A stretch of DNA of 42,516 bases from Prorocentrum cordatum (taxonomy: Eukaryota > Sar > Dinophyceae > Prorocentrales > Prorocentraceae): assembly GCA_963575745.1 (NCBI GenBank), contig CAUYUJ010008064.1:1-42516 (forward strand). The letters run 5' to 3'. A program made the translations under genes and the position numbers. Under the pieces are notes generated by a model. The model was not told where the DNA came from. It worked only from the letters and a program-made list of their open reading frames with translations, and did no database searches. Shown piece after piece: positions 1-9,559 of the stretch (its first letter is position 1; each line of letters begins with the position of its first letter).

Positions 1-190
1 CGTCTGGGGTCGTGCCTCGGGCCTCCCGCGGCCGTGCCTCGGGCGACGCACGTGGCACCCCCTCTGGAGCGCCCGCGGCGAGGCGGCGGCTGCCGGAGCG
101 CAGCCCGAGGCGGGAGCTGAGCACGGCCGCGAGCCGACGAGAAGCGTCCGAACGCCTCGAACTCGGAGGTGGATAAACCTCCTACCCTCA
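1..190. other. GC-rich lead-in, no gene assigned
   Basis: This is GC-rich sequence with a short open stretch at about 70-170 rich in Arg, Ala and Glu codons. That could be a piece of an exon, but no family is recognisable and the window edge cuts it off. The motif CTCGAACTCGGAGGTGG at about 156-172 recurs at about 424-440, so the ACTCGGG repeat block that follows is bracketed by a short direct repeat. Confidence 0.3.
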
Positions 191-416
191 GAGCCCCGAA
201 TCATCAGGGGTAACTCGGGTCAGGGATAACTCGGGTTCGTTTTCCGGGAATCCGAACCCGAGTTACCCCGGACCCGAGTTACCCCGGATAACTCGGGCGT
301 CCAGAGCCCCGAATCATCAGGGGTAACTCGGGTCAGGGCTAACTCGGGTTCGTTTTTCGGGAACCCAAACCCGAGTTACCCCGGACCCGAGTTACCCCGG
401 ATAACTCGGGCGTCCA
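191..416. repeat. Tandem pair of 113-bp ACTCGGG foldback units
   Basis: Two units start with GAGCCCCGAATCATC at 191 and 304, a period of 113 bases. Each holds several copies of TAACTCGGG and its complement CCCGAGTTA. They form a stem of about 13 bp (TAACTCGGGTTCG against CGAACCCGAGTTA) around a TTTTCCGGGAATC-like loop. The same 113-base pair occurs again at 16947-17171, so this is a dispersed family that moves or is copied as a dimer. Confidence 0.85.
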
Positions 417-455
417 AAACGCCTCGAACTCGGAGGTGGATAAACCTCCTACCCT

Positions 456-1235
456 GACACGTCGATCAGTGAATGGGCCGTTTTCGGTTCGCGAGAGGGC
501 GTCGCGGCCGTCATTTTTGCGGGTCCAGGTCCGTCGGTTTCGGTCCCAGGCCGTTTTCATTAAGGGGAGGTCTACTAAAGGGAGGTTTGTTTGTCCACCG
601 CCGACGAACCTTGCATGTTCGTGCCTGGAGGTTCGAGGCCCACCCCACATCGTTGCCCCGAGCTCGTCCCCCCTCCCCCAGCCTTGCCCCTCGCCCCTCG
701 CTCCATCTCCCTCCCTCCCTCACTCCCTCCGTCCTCCTCGCCTGTCTTCCTCCCTCCCTCCCTGCCTCAGCCTTCTTTCCTTCCTCCCTCCGCCCGAAGG
801 CCTCGAGCCTCAACATCCATCCCCCCCCCAAAAAGTCCCTCAAAAATCAAATCTCAAAACCAAGCATCACCTCAAAAACGAACCCCAAAGTCAAGTCAAA
901 CCTCAAAACGAAGCCTCAAAAAAAAACAGGCCCCAAGCTTCAAGAGTTCCCACCAAAATCAAACCTCGAAATCAGAATCAAGCCTCAGGAAAAAACTCAA
1001 ACCTCAAAGCCAAGCCTCAACATAAAACATACCCCAAGCCTCAAGAGCCCCCTACAAAATCAAACCTCGAAGTCAGAATCAAACCTGGTAAAAAAACAAC
1101 CCCCAAAGTCAAGCCTGATAAAAACAAAGTCAAACCTGAAGAAAATCAAAGTCAAACCTGATGTATTAAAAAATGAGAAAAATCAAAGTCAAACCTCAAA
1201 ATCGATCCCCCCTCCCAAAAAAAAGTCCTGCGGCC
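456..1235. repeat. Pyrimidine tract and A/C-rich degenerate repeat
   Basis: From about 655 to 800 the plus strand is a CCCTCC/CTCCCT tract. From about 830 to 1215 it is A/C-rich with many CTCAAAA and ATCAAACCTC words. A block of about 100 bases starting CCCCAAGC at about 932 is repeated at about 1033. The reading frames through it give only Lys/Pro/Ser-rich low-complexity peptides and I do not call a gene. Confidence 0.6.
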
Positions 1236-1241
1236 CCGCAG

Positions 1242-1330
1242 GCCGGCACCGCGGCCTCGCTGTCGTCGGGCGCGAGCCGCGGCGCGGGGGAGGAGCAGCC
1301 GCGCGGCCCCCACGAGGAGGAGGACCTGGG
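1242..1330 (+). CDS. Possible short exon, Ala/Ser/Glu-rich
   Basis: A plausible 3' splice site (CGGCCCCGCAG, ending at 1241) precedes an open stretch. It reads Ala/Thr/Ser-rich, then Gly-Glu-Glu-Gln-Pro-Arg-Gly-Pro-His and a run of acidic residues, and then runs into (GGA)n. Composition and the splice-like border suggest a dinoflagellate exon, but no family is recognisable and no donor site is clear. It could equally be chance openness in GC-rich DNA. Confidence 0.25.
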
Positions 1331-1736
1331 AGGGGGAGGCGGAGGAGGAGGAGGAGGAGGAGGAGGAGGAGGAGGAGGAGGAGGCGTCAGGAGGAGGAGG
1401 AGGAGAGGAGGACGAGGAGGGGAGGAGGGGAGGAGGAGGAGGAGTAGGAGGAGGAGGAGGATGAGGAGGAGGCGGCGGGAGGCGGAGGAGGAGGAGGAGG
1501 AGGAGGAGGAGGAGGAGGAGGAGGAGGAGGAGGAGGAGAGGAGGAGGGGAGGGAGGAGGAGGAGGAGGAGGGGCAGCAGGAGGAGGAGGGGAGGCGAGAA
1601 GGGAGGAGGAGTGAGTGAGGTTGAGGAGGAGGAGGAGGAGGAGGAGGAGGAGGAGGGGGGGAGGGGAAGGGGAGGAGGAGGAGGAGCAGGAGGAGGAGCA
1701 GGAGGCGGGGGAGGAGGAGGAGGAGGAGGAGTGTCC
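1320..1736. repeat. (GGA)n purine microsatellite cluster
   Basis: Nearly pure (GGA/GAG)n broken by GGGG, GGCG and GAGTG interruptions. All three frames on both strands stay open here (poly-Glu, poly-Arg, poly-Gly; poly-Ser, poly-Leu, poly-Pro), so long open frames across it mean nothing. Confidence 0.95.
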
Positions 1737-2029
1737 GGGAGTGTCCGTGAAGGCGAATCCGAAGACCGCTCGCCCAAGGCTCGCGGCGCTCAGAGCGAGC
1801 GCAGCGCCACGGCGACCTCGCCCGCACGGCGCGCGGCCGCCGCCCCCGCGGGGCCCGCGCCAGCAGGGCGTCAGCCTTCGGTCTCGTCGTCGTCCGCTCG
1901 GCCAGCCAACGCCGCGGGGCGTCCGACCGGGCGGCGGCCCGCTTTGGGCCAGAGGCCACGGCCCAGGCGATGCAGGTAGGCCGCGCCCGTTGCCGTCGGA
2001 GGCCGTCCCCGCGGGTTGGCGGTAGTCGG

Positions 2030-2450
2030 CGCCACAGGGCATGCTCCTCGGAGGCCATCGCCCAGCTGCCGACCGCCAGGGGGGCGCGAAGAAGCCGCAG
2101 CCCCGGCAGAACCACACGTCCAGCGGCTTGTGCAACACCAGGCGTTGGGTGCAGTGCGCCATTACCGCGGCCTCGGGCGGCCCGCCCAGCACAGCCAGCT
2201 CGGCCGTCACCTGCTGCAGGCCGTAGCAGGGGCTGCGGAACCATTCGGCCTGGCTCGCGCTAGACGCCGAGCATCGGCACGAGCTGCAGCTGCGGCCGTC
2301 GCTCGCCAGTGCATGGCCCGAGCTGAAGGCAGCCACCAGACGGGGCGCGGGCGGCGCCACGCGGGCCCGCTGCTCGCGGTTGGGCCGCCGTGGTTGCTCC
2401 GCCGCGGACGCGTCCAGCGTCGACCTCAGCAGCCGCCAGCGCATTTGACC
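2030..2450 (-). pseudogene. LINE C-terminal Cys/His tail (remnant)
   Basis: On the minus strand, downstream of the RNase H remnant, one frame reads Ala-His-Cys-Thr-Gln-Arg-Leu-Val-Leu-His-Lys-Pro-Leu-Asp-Val-Trp-Phe-Cys-Arg-Gly, then Cys-Gly-Phe-Phe. A 'His...Leu...Trp-x-Cys-x-x-Cys-Gly' signature near the C-terminus follows the RNase H domain in many dinoflagellate LINE-type polyproteins; that comparison is from memory. The frame differs from that of the main RNase H piece (2426-2869), so at least one more frameshift lies near 2440. Upstream of it the same frame has CSSCRC-like cysteines around 2270-2290. The 3' end is lost in the (GGA)n cluster. Confidence 0.45.
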
Positions 2451-2869
2451 TGCCAGAATCTCCACGCTGGCCACGCGCGAACGGTCGGCGGCGCCGACGC
2501 GGCACTCGGCCGCAGCGGTATTTCCGCGAGCACGTCCGCCACCGCATTGCCCCGCAGCACGGCGCCAGGGATGCCGCGGGCGTCTGCCTTCTCGACCGTG
2601 AGGTGGGAGTTGACGTGCTCTACCGTGACGGTCGTCCGCGCCCGACGGGCGAAGGCTGCCCCCAGCGCGTGACACAAGTCGGCGTCGGGCCCCGATGGGG
2701 CCTGATCGAGTCTCTGCCACCAGCCCTCGCAAACCGCCAGGTTGCCGGCGAAGAAGATAACGTCGCCTGCCGACAGCTGGACGGCCAAAAGCAGGGCACG
2801 CAACTCTCCGCGGTGCACCGTCTGCCGCGGCCCCACCAGTAGTCCGAAGGCGGCGCCCGCGATCTCCAC
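2426..2869 (-). pseudogene. RNase H domain of a LINE-type retrotransposon, broken
   Basis: This minus-strand frame has RNase H1-type landmarks in order. QTVHRGELRALL carries the catalytic Glu (residue 22). VIFFAGNLAV sits where the second Asp should be and has Gly (residue 42). VTVEHVNSHLT is followed by RGIP and GNAVADVLAE with the last Asp (residue 112). The block matches the C-terminal RNase H of non-LTR elements (QT..RAEL, SHLT....GIP, GN..AD.LA). The first catalytic Asp lies upstream in another frame (2947-2949). With one frame break and an Asp-to-Gly change the domain should be dead. No reverse transcriptase is found upstream, where the element runs into (GGA)n at 3042. Confidence 0.7.
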
Positions 2870-2975
2870 TGCTCCGCCTCGCAGCGGCAGACGCTGACGC
2901 CGACGCGACGCAGGCGGGGGTCCTTCGACTCAGGGCCGCCACTGGCGTCGCCAAACAGAGCCAAGGGCGCGCGGA
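2870..2975 (-). pseudogene. RNase H first strand (catalytic Asp), shifted frame
   Basis: This frame reads LALFGDASGGPESKDPRLRR, which matches the first beta strand and 'D-x-S-G-G ... D-P-R-L-R-R' loop seen in dinoflagellate LINE RNase H domains. The Asp codon is at 2947-2949. At about 2870-2880 the frame must change to enter the following RNase H body. Upstream lies a short unassigned piece and then a (GGA)n array that cuts the element. Confidence 0.6.
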
Positions 2976-3041
2976 CGGCGCCGCGCCCAAGAAGGGGCTC
3001 GCCGTCGCAGCCGCCGCCGATGGTGGTCCAATTCTCAACGT

Positions 3042-3285
3042 CCGCGGAAGGAGGAGGAGGAGGAGGAGGAGGAGGAGGAGGAGGAGGAGGAGGAGGGAGA
3101 GAGGAGGAGGGGAGGAGGAGAGGAGGAGGAGGAGGAGGAGGAGGAGGAGGAGGAGGGGGAGAGGAGGAGAAGGAGGAGGAGGAGGCGGAGGATGAGGAGG
3201 CGGAGGAGGAGGTGGAGGAGCAGGAGGAGGAGGAGGAGCAGCAGCAGCAGCAGCAACGGGGGGAGGGGGAGGGGGAGGACGGTGA
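3042..3285. repeat. (GGA)n microsatellite truncating the LINE
   Basis: (GGA)n with a short CAG run near 3238-3254. It sits immediately 5' (minus-strand sense) of the RNase H remnant and marks where homology to the LINE ends. Confidence 0.95.
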
Positions 3286-3289
3286 GGGG

Positions 3290-4085
3290 GAGGAGGACAA
3301 GCTAGGTGCGCTCGCGTCATATCTGACGTCCGATCCCTCCCTCCCAGTCCTCACCATGGCGTAGATTTCCTCCCTACTCGCACAATCTGATGTCGCAGCA
3401 TGGCATAGCATTGGCGTGGCGGCGCCCCAAAGTGGGAGGCTCCTGCGGCCCAAACAACAAGTCAACGAGTCGACACCGAAGGTGTAATCACTTCCGATGT
3501 TTTTGTTCGGGGAACCATTTTCTGGATGTTGGGCCGATTTGGAAGGACCGAAAACCATGCAGTGGCATGGCGTTGGAAATGGTAACGCCAGCGTTGCAGC
3601 GGGAACAGGATTCGGAACGAGCGGTAGCCCGAAAATGAGGCCAGCGCTTCAGCGAGAGCATCATTTTGAACAAAAGCCCAGCGACAACACATTTCCCGGG
3701 AACCTCTTGTGCACAAAAACCAGTACGCGGATGTGGGCCACCCATTTCCCGGACGCCGCCAGGGGAGAGAGGAGAGTAGTATTCGTCTTGTTCAGTTGTG
3801 GAGGAGGAGGAGGAGGAGGAGGAGGAGGAGGAGGAGGAGGCGGAAGCTGTGGGAGCGTGAAGAGCGACAACGAAAAGTGCGACGGGAACGGGGACAAGGG
3901 CAAGTCGTCCTGTGTTTGTTGTATGGGTTTTGTTTTTTTTTGTCTTTGTCGTTTGTGGGTTGTGGCCCACTCGCGGCCGCCTTCCTTGAGGCGGTGTGCC
4001 GCTCCGGTGGTGCTGCGAGGAGGCGACTTTCTGAGCTTCCGGATGCTCCAATCCTCGCCTCTGGAGCGACACAGGTCCTGATACC
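3290..4085. other. Unassigned sequence with a short (GGA)n
   Basis: No gene recognised. The stretch holds a (GGA)n run at about 3800-3842, a T-rich patch near 3926-3950, and otherwise non-repetitive sequence without a convincing frame. Confidence 0.5.
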
Positions 4086-4101
4086 GCGGACCCCGCTGCG
4101 C

Positions 4102-4468
4102 CGAGGAGGAGGAGGAGGAGGAGGAGGAGGAGGAGGAGGAGGAGGAGGAGGAGGAGGAGGGGGGAGGAGGGGGAGGGGAGGGGGAGGGGAGGGGAGAGAG
4201 GGAGGAAGGAGGAGAGGGAGGGGGAGCGGGAGGAGGAGGAGGAGGAGGAGGAGGAGGAGGAGGAGGAGGAGGAGAGGAGGAGTAGGAGAAAGAGGAGGGG
4301 AGAAAAGAGGAGGAGGAGAAAGAGAGGGGAGAAGCGAGGGAGGAGGAAGAGGAGGAAGAGGAGGAGGAAGCGGAAGGAGGAAGAGGAGGAGGAGCAGACG
4401 GAGGAGGAGGCGGAGGAGGAGGAGGAAGAGGAGGAGGAAGGAGGAGGGGAGGAGGAGGAGGAAGCGCA
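4102..4468. repeat. (GGA)n purine microsatellite cluster
   Basis: About 360 bases of GGA/GAG/GAA repeats with GGGG interruptions, abutting the left end of a foldback element (4470). Confidence 0.95.
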
Positions 4469-4469
4469 C

Positions 4470-4668
4470 TTCGGCGGCGAGCGCGGGGGAAAGCGAGAAG
4501 GGGCGAGCCTGTTCAGAAGTCTCGGAAGTTCCCCAGCCTTCTGACACGTTTTCTGAGCCTTCGCCGAAGAGAGAAACTGTTTTCAGAAGGCGCGAGGGTT
4601 TCTGAGAAGCCCCGCCGCCTGCTGAGAAGGCCTTCTCCTTTCCACTTCCCCGCCAGGCTCGCCGCCTA
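4470..4668. mobile_element. Foldback element, GGCGGCGAGC family, copy 1
   Basis: The element begins GGCGGCGAGCGCGGGGGAAA and ends with the complementary GGCTCGCCGCC. CTTCTCAGAAGG-type inner inverted repeats fill the middle. Related copies are at about 15069-15273 and 19287-19617. All share a 'GAGCCTTC...AGAAGGCCTTCTCCTTCT...CTCGCCGCC' right half. There is no coding capacity, so it resembles a MITE/foldback element. Confidence 0.65.
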
Positions 4669-4743
4669 ACACTGCGTTCGATGATCCTCAGGACACATGC
4701 GAGCCCGATGTGTGTCTACACTGTTCAACTCCGCCGACGGAAC

Positions 4744-4875
4744 TCGAAGAAGAGAAAAATGCACAACATGAACGTTCGACGGTTCGTGCGGATTTCTTGG
4801 ATCAGCGCTGGGCCTTTCCTGGCGGCGCCTCCGGCGCCGCCCCTGGCGCGCTCCGCGCGCCAGATCGAAGAAATA
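4744..4875. mobile_element. Foldback element, GGCGCTCCGCGCGG family, truncated copy
   Basis: It starts TCGAAGAAGAG like the intact copies, then has CGGATTTCTTGGATC and the GC core GGCGGCGCCTCCGGCGCCGC. It stops after GCGCGCCAG, lacking the right arm. Fuller copies lie at 5863-6030, 12187-12365, 19687-19901 and 29343-29543. Confidence 0.65.
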
Positions 4876-4879
4876 TGAG

Positions 4880-5860
4880 CAGAGGCCGTCGAAAGCCTGT
4901 GTTTATGAAGCTGTTTCTTCAGCTTCAGCTCCGCTCACCCTCCTGGCCTAGCCTCGGGAGGCGTGCGCGTTGGTGCCCGGACCGGGGTCTCTGTGGGCGG
5001 ACGGAGGGCCATCCGCCGCCACCGTCGAGCCCCGCCGAGCACGGTCGACGAGCTCCGACGGGCCCCGAGCGCCGAAGACCCCGAGACCAACGTGCGTCTG
5101 CCCCGTCCAGCTCCGCCGCCAGAACGCAGCCCGTGCCTGCCCGCCCTCGCTACAACACGCCTGGGCTGGATTGGAGAGCTCCGGTGTGCACGGACGTGTT
5201 GGCCGCACCGTCGGACCGAGGTACGAGATCGAGGTCGGCTGGGGGAGGGCGCCCTGCTGTTCTGCGTGCCTGTTGCCTGTCCTTGTGCACCTCCCGGGGG
5301 ATGGTACCCCCGAAGGGTCTTCGGCCTGGCCGGCGGAGGCTTCCTATTCTTGGAGGTCGTTCCCTTGTCTTGGGCCCGACCGCAACACATGTCCTGAGGA
5401 TCCTCGCTACGCATTCGGGGGAGGCCACACGCTGCCGCAGAGCAGGCGTGTGCCCCGGGCGAGGCGGTGGGCTCGGGAGGCCCACCTCGGGGCCTCGGCG
5501 GCGGCGGGCCCGACGGGGCCGTTTTTTTGGCACCGGTCCGCGTGCCGTTTCTGCCGCCATCGGGGGCGGAAAAGAGGGGGGTGATGACCAGGGGGGGGAT
5601 CTCATGGCGGGGGCCATGATATTTCCCCTGATTTTATGGCGCCTCTTCTTATTTCATTACGTCCCTGGCCCCCCCGCTGGGCCGCGCACATGCCGCCGGT
5701 CATGATTTGCACCCCCCCCCTTGGACACCCCCCTCTTGGCCGTTTCTGCCGCCAGTTTGGGCGCCGTCTTTGCTTCTGGCTCCGTCGCCGTGCTCTGTCC
5801 AGCTCCAGCTCCAGCTGCCATCCGGGAGCCGTTGTTGCCCCGTGCCCTGCCGTTCGTTGA
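4880..5860. other. Unassigned GC-rich sequence
   Basis: GC-rich DNA with overlapping open frames on both strands, as expected from composition. I recognise no domain, RNA gene or repeat unit. G-runs and C-runs occur at about 5575-5600 and 5705-5740. Confidence 0.4.
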
Positions 5861-5862
5861 TA

Positions 5863-6030
5863 TCGAAGAAGAGTAAACGCCATAAACATAATCTTTTGGC
5901 GCTCCGCGCGGATTTTGAGGATCCGCGCCATGGCCCCCGAGGCGGCGCCTCCGGCGCCAGGGAGGGGGTCCAGCGCAAATCCAAGAAACCCGCGCGGAGC
6001 GCCAAAAGTGTATGTCCATGCAGTTGTTTG
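5863..6030. mobile_element. Foldback element, GGCGCTCCGCGCGG family
   Basis: The left arm TCGAAGAAGAGTAAACGCC...TTTTGGCGCTCCGCGCGG pairs with the right arm CCGCGCGGAGCGCCAAAA at about 5989-6008. The core GGCGGCGCCTCCGGCGCC is itself palindromic. It is one of five copies in the window and has no coding capacity. Confidence 0.75.
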
Positions 6031-6429
6031 TTATCTTTTGTTATTTTTGTTTGCCGTCTCGTCTTGTGTGCTTCTTCTTTTTCATGTCGTTGGTACGCTC
6101 TTCCTCCTTGTGCTTGCTTCTCTCATGCCCGTTGTTCTTCCTCTTGATGCCCTTTCTGCTTCTCGTATAGCACCTGTCTGGAACACGGCCAGACACGGGT
6201 CGCACGAGCCCACGGAGCTCGAGGCTCCCACGGGGCCGAGTCTTTCGGCGGCGTGCCGCGGCCGGCGCCGCGTGGCCGCTGCGGCACCGCTCTCACGGGG
6301 GGGGCTGCGCGTCGTCCCGGGTCACGTGCCGGGCCCGTCTGCTCGGCACCGTGCGGGCGTGGGCAGTCGCTTCCTCGGCGGGGGCCCTCGAGGAACGTCG
6401 TGCAAGCAGTGGCGAAGCGTCCTGGCCCG
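6031..6429. other. Unassigned sequence
   Basis: A T-rich stretch (about 6030-6170) is followed by GC-rich unique sequence. No gene or repeat is recognised. Confidence 0.4.
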
Positions 6430-6607
6430 CCTATGGCCCTACCAAACAATGTTCTAGGAACCCTTTGTGGTCTCCAGGAAATCTTCTTAGAACATGTCTG
6501 CCTGGGATTGTCTTGTTTTAACACATCGGGCTTATGTTCTAGGAGCATTGTTTTCGTTCTTAGAACATCTTTGGGCTCTAAAGAACATTTCGTGGTAGGA
6601 CTATAGG
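6430..6607. mobile_element. 178-bp TIR (MITE-like) element with TTAGAACAT motifs
   Basis: The left end CCTATGGCCCTACCA with AATGTTCT, and the complement of the right end CCTATAGTCCTACCA with AATGTTCT, form terminal inverted repeats of about 26 bp with about 5 mismatches. The AT-richer interior carries repeated half-palindromes GTTCTAGGA, TTCTTAGAACAT and TTATGTTCTAGGA in both orientations. Only one copy is present here and there is no coding capacity. Its composition differs sharply from its surroundings, which suggests insertion. Confidence 0.6.
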
Positions 6608-7050
6608 AATGCCGGGACGGTCGTGGCTCATCATTGCGAACAGTGATCTTAAGTCGGGCGCGTCCCTCTGCAGGAGGAATATTCCGAAACAGTGGAAAGT
6701 AGTCGGGGCACGATGACTTCTGATCATGTTTCTGTCATCTCCCAGCCCCTCCTGCCTTGGGTTCTCGTTTGGGATATAGAGAGCACTGCGGTCTCCACCT
6801 CCTCCCGCCCCCTCTCCCCATTCTCTCGTGCCTCTCGCCTTGCTCTTTCTGCGCGCCAGCTTGCCTCCTACCTGGCCATCTCTGGGGGGGCTGAGATCTG
6901 CGAAATTGTCGCCACTTTCCAGAGCTTTGAGGCCATCTTGAGCCGTTGAATCGTTGATTTCCCATAGGTCTTCGTATGTGCTTGGGCTCCAGAAGGGGGG
7001 GGCATCCTGGTCAGCGGATATGGCGAGGCCTCTGGGGGGGTTAGGGGGGA
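6608..7050. other. Unassigned sequence, weak minus-strand frame
   Basis: Less repetitive, lower-GC sequence. A minus-strand frame (about 6640-7060) reads like ordinary protein, e.g. STYEDLWEINDSTAQDGLKA, and could be an exon or a decayed gene piece. No family is recognised and splice borders are not clear. Confidence 0.25.
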
Positions 7051-7059
7051 GACATAATA

Positions 7060-8515
7060 AAGAAATGTGATACAATACGTACACAAGTATGCATCCGCGG
7101 ACCTGCCTCCGGCAACACGTCACTTCCAGACGTGGATTTCTCTCGCTTCGCGGGGTGCACGTCCGGAGTACGTACAGTCAAGTCGTTTTGGGGGTTCTCG
7201 GGGGTCTTTGGGGGACTTCTTTGGGGTCTCTTTGGGCTTCTCGGGGGCGTCTTGAGCCGTATTGGGCGCTGTTGCGCCGTTTGGACCCTGCGGAGGCCGT
7301 ATTGGGCGCCTCTCGCGGCCGCCTGGGGGCTCTCTTGGGGTCCTCTTGGGCCGTCTCGGGGGCCCCTTTGGCCGTCCTGGGGACCTTTTTGGGCCGTCTT
7401 GGGGCCCTCTGGGGCCGTCTAGAGGTCCTTTCGGGCGTTTCTTGAGCCGTCACGGGGCGATTTCGGAGGTTGCTTGGGTCGTCAGGAGTCGAAAAAAGCG
7501 AGAACGCGAGAATCCTTCAAAATCCACGGAAAATCAATGGTTTGGGTTTGTGGAGGAGCTATTGGGGCTCCTTTGGGGGCCCTCTTGGGCCGTCTTGGGT
7601 GTTTGTTGGGCCCTTTTGGGGCCATCTTGGGCCGCCTCGGGGCCGTCGTCTAGAGCCCATCGTGAGCAATTTTGAAGCCCTCTTGGGCCCCAGGGAGTGC
7701 CACGGGGCCCAAATCATAGATTTTCCATCGGTTTTGGAGGTTTCTCAAGCCCAGAAGGGGTCAACCATCTTTGGGTAAAACGCTGCCATTCAGCACGTCA
7801 CCTCCGGACGTGGGCCGCTTTGGGGCCCTCCTGAGGTCCTCTTGGGCTCTCGGGCCGTCCTCTTGGACTGTCTTGGAGCTTTCCGTGGGCCGTCTTCGGG
7901 CCCTCTTAGGCCGTCTTGGAGCCCTCTTGGGGGCCGTCCCGAAGTCGTGGAGGTTTGGGGGTTCATTTGGGGGACTTCTGCAGGCTTTTGGAAGGCTTCT
8001 CCAGGGCATTTCGAAGCGTGTTGGGGGCCTCTTGGGGCTTCTGGGCGGCATCGTGGGCTGTCTTGGGGCCGCCTTGGGGCCCTCCTGAGATCATCTTGGG
8101 CATCTTCGGGCCCTCGGGCCATCATGGGGCCATTGTGGAGGCTGCTTGGGCCGTCCTGGGCGTTTCAGAGTCGAAAAAGGTGAGAACGCCAAAATATTGT
8201 AAAAACCATAGGGAAATCTATGATTTTGGCTTCTGGAGGCGCTTTGGGGCGTCCTCTTGGGGCCCTCTTGGGCCGTCGTGGGGCCTTGCTGGGCCCTCTT
8301 GGGGCCATCTTGGACCGTCTTAGAGTCGTCTTGGCCCGTCTGGACGTCTTGGGCCGTCTTGGGCCATCTTGAGGCGTCTGGACGCCCTCATGGACTCCAC
8401 AAGAGGCCCCAGGGGCCCAAATCATAGATGTTTCAAATGTTTTTGTAGGTTTTGAGGCCCAGAATGGATCCGTCACGTGAGGGTCGACGGATGTGGCGCG
8501 ACTCCAGGGGGGGGG
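7060..8515. repeat. Degenerate TTGGGGCCGTC minisatellite block
   Basis: It is built of 10-12 base variants of TTGGGGCCGTC, TTGGGCCGTC and TTGGGGCCCTC. The block opens with a header, GACGTGGATTTCTCTCGCTT followed by GTGCACGTCCGGAG, shared with the later modules. AAAATCATAGATTTTCCAT-like AT-rich words punctuate it about every 0.7 kb. Open frames across it (Trp/Gly/Leu/Ser-rich) are composition artefacts. Confidence 0.75.
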
Positions 8516-8529
8516 GGGTTCGGGGGGGA

Positions 8530-8888
8530 GACATAGTAACGTAACACAATACTATATGTAGCAATTACTCAAGCATTGGATACATTGGGCACGTTGCATT
8601 AAGGCCTTCGCAGGAAAACGCTGCCGCTCAGCACGTCACCTCCGGACGTGGATTCCTCTCGCTTCGCGGGGTGCACGTCCGGAGCACGTAGCGACTGGGC
8701 GTCGGGTGGTTTCTCTTGGGCCGTTTGGGGGGCCTCTTGGACCGTCTTGGGTGCCTCTTCGGGGCGTCTTGGGGCCTTCTTGGGCCGTTTTGAGACCCTA
8801 TTCGGAGCGTCTGGGCCTTTATGGGGCCATTTTGGAAACTGTTTGGGCCGTCATGGGCCTCTGAGAGTCGAAAAAAGGCGAGAACGCT

Positions 8889-8966
<78 letters not shown>

Positions 8967-9049
8967 GTCATCGTCATCGTCATCTCATCGTCATCGTCAT
9001 CGTCATCGTCATCATCATCTATCATCATCATCATCACCATCACCATCAC

Positions 9050-9137
<88 letters not shown>

Positions 9138-9490
9138 ATATCATCATCATATATATAGCACAAAATAAAAGCATTGGATAATTAATGATTTTGGCTTCTG
9201 GAGGCGCAGTTGTGGGCGCTCGTCGGGCCCTCCTGGGCCATCCTCGGGGTTTCTTGATCTCTTGGGGCAATGTCGGGCCGTCTTGGGGCCGTCTTGGCCC
9301 GTTCAGAGGCCATCTTGGGTCGTCTGGACGCCCTCGTGGGGCCCCAAGAGGGCGACGGGGCCCAAATCACCGATTTTCCATAGGTTTTGGTTGGATTTTG
9401 CAGGTTTTTGAGGCGCAGGAGGGAGGGACCATTTTGGGTCGGCGGAAGTGGCGTGGCCCCTGGGGGGGGTAGGGGGGGCACATATACATA
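8530..9490. repeat. Composite repeat module, copy A, with (ATC)n
   Basis: The module runs from the ACACAATAC.ATGTAGCAATTA header, through an 11-bp inverted repeat (CTCCGGACGTG at 8640-8650 against CACGTCCGGAG at 8674-8684) and a TTGGGCCGT block, to GAGAACGCTAAAATC. An (ATC)n array follows (8892-9143), then GGATAATTAATGATTTTGGC and a second GC-rich block. Copy B at 10937-11530 matches it almost base for base over long stretches. Confidence 0.8.
8892..9143. repeat. (ATC)n microsatellite
   Basis: ATC/TCA triplet array with CGT and CACCAT interruptions, ending in a TATATATA stub at about 9147-9157. It occupies exactly the site held by (AT)n in the duplicate module at 11278. Confidence 0.95.
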
Positions 9491-9559
9491 TAACGGCGCA
9501 CCGGGTCCGGGGGCCCGGGGCCGGGACCCCGACCACAAATGTGGGCCCCGGGGGGCCCG

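Noticed and set aside
1152-3320. A 722-codon minus-strand open frame and similar long frames over (GGA)n
   Set aside because: Mostly poly-Pro, poly-Ser and poly-Leu from triplet repeats. Only the internal LINE tail (about 2030-2450) has gene-like content.
4710-5705. 331-codon plus-strand frame
   Set aside because: It crosses a foldback element and GC-rich DNA with equally long frames on the other strand. No domain.
8819-9168. Poly-Met, poly-Asp, poly-Ser and poly-Ile 'proteins'
   Set aside because: Translations of (ATC)n/(ATG)n microsatellite only. The same applies to 38.75-39.45 kb and 40.4-41.4 kb.
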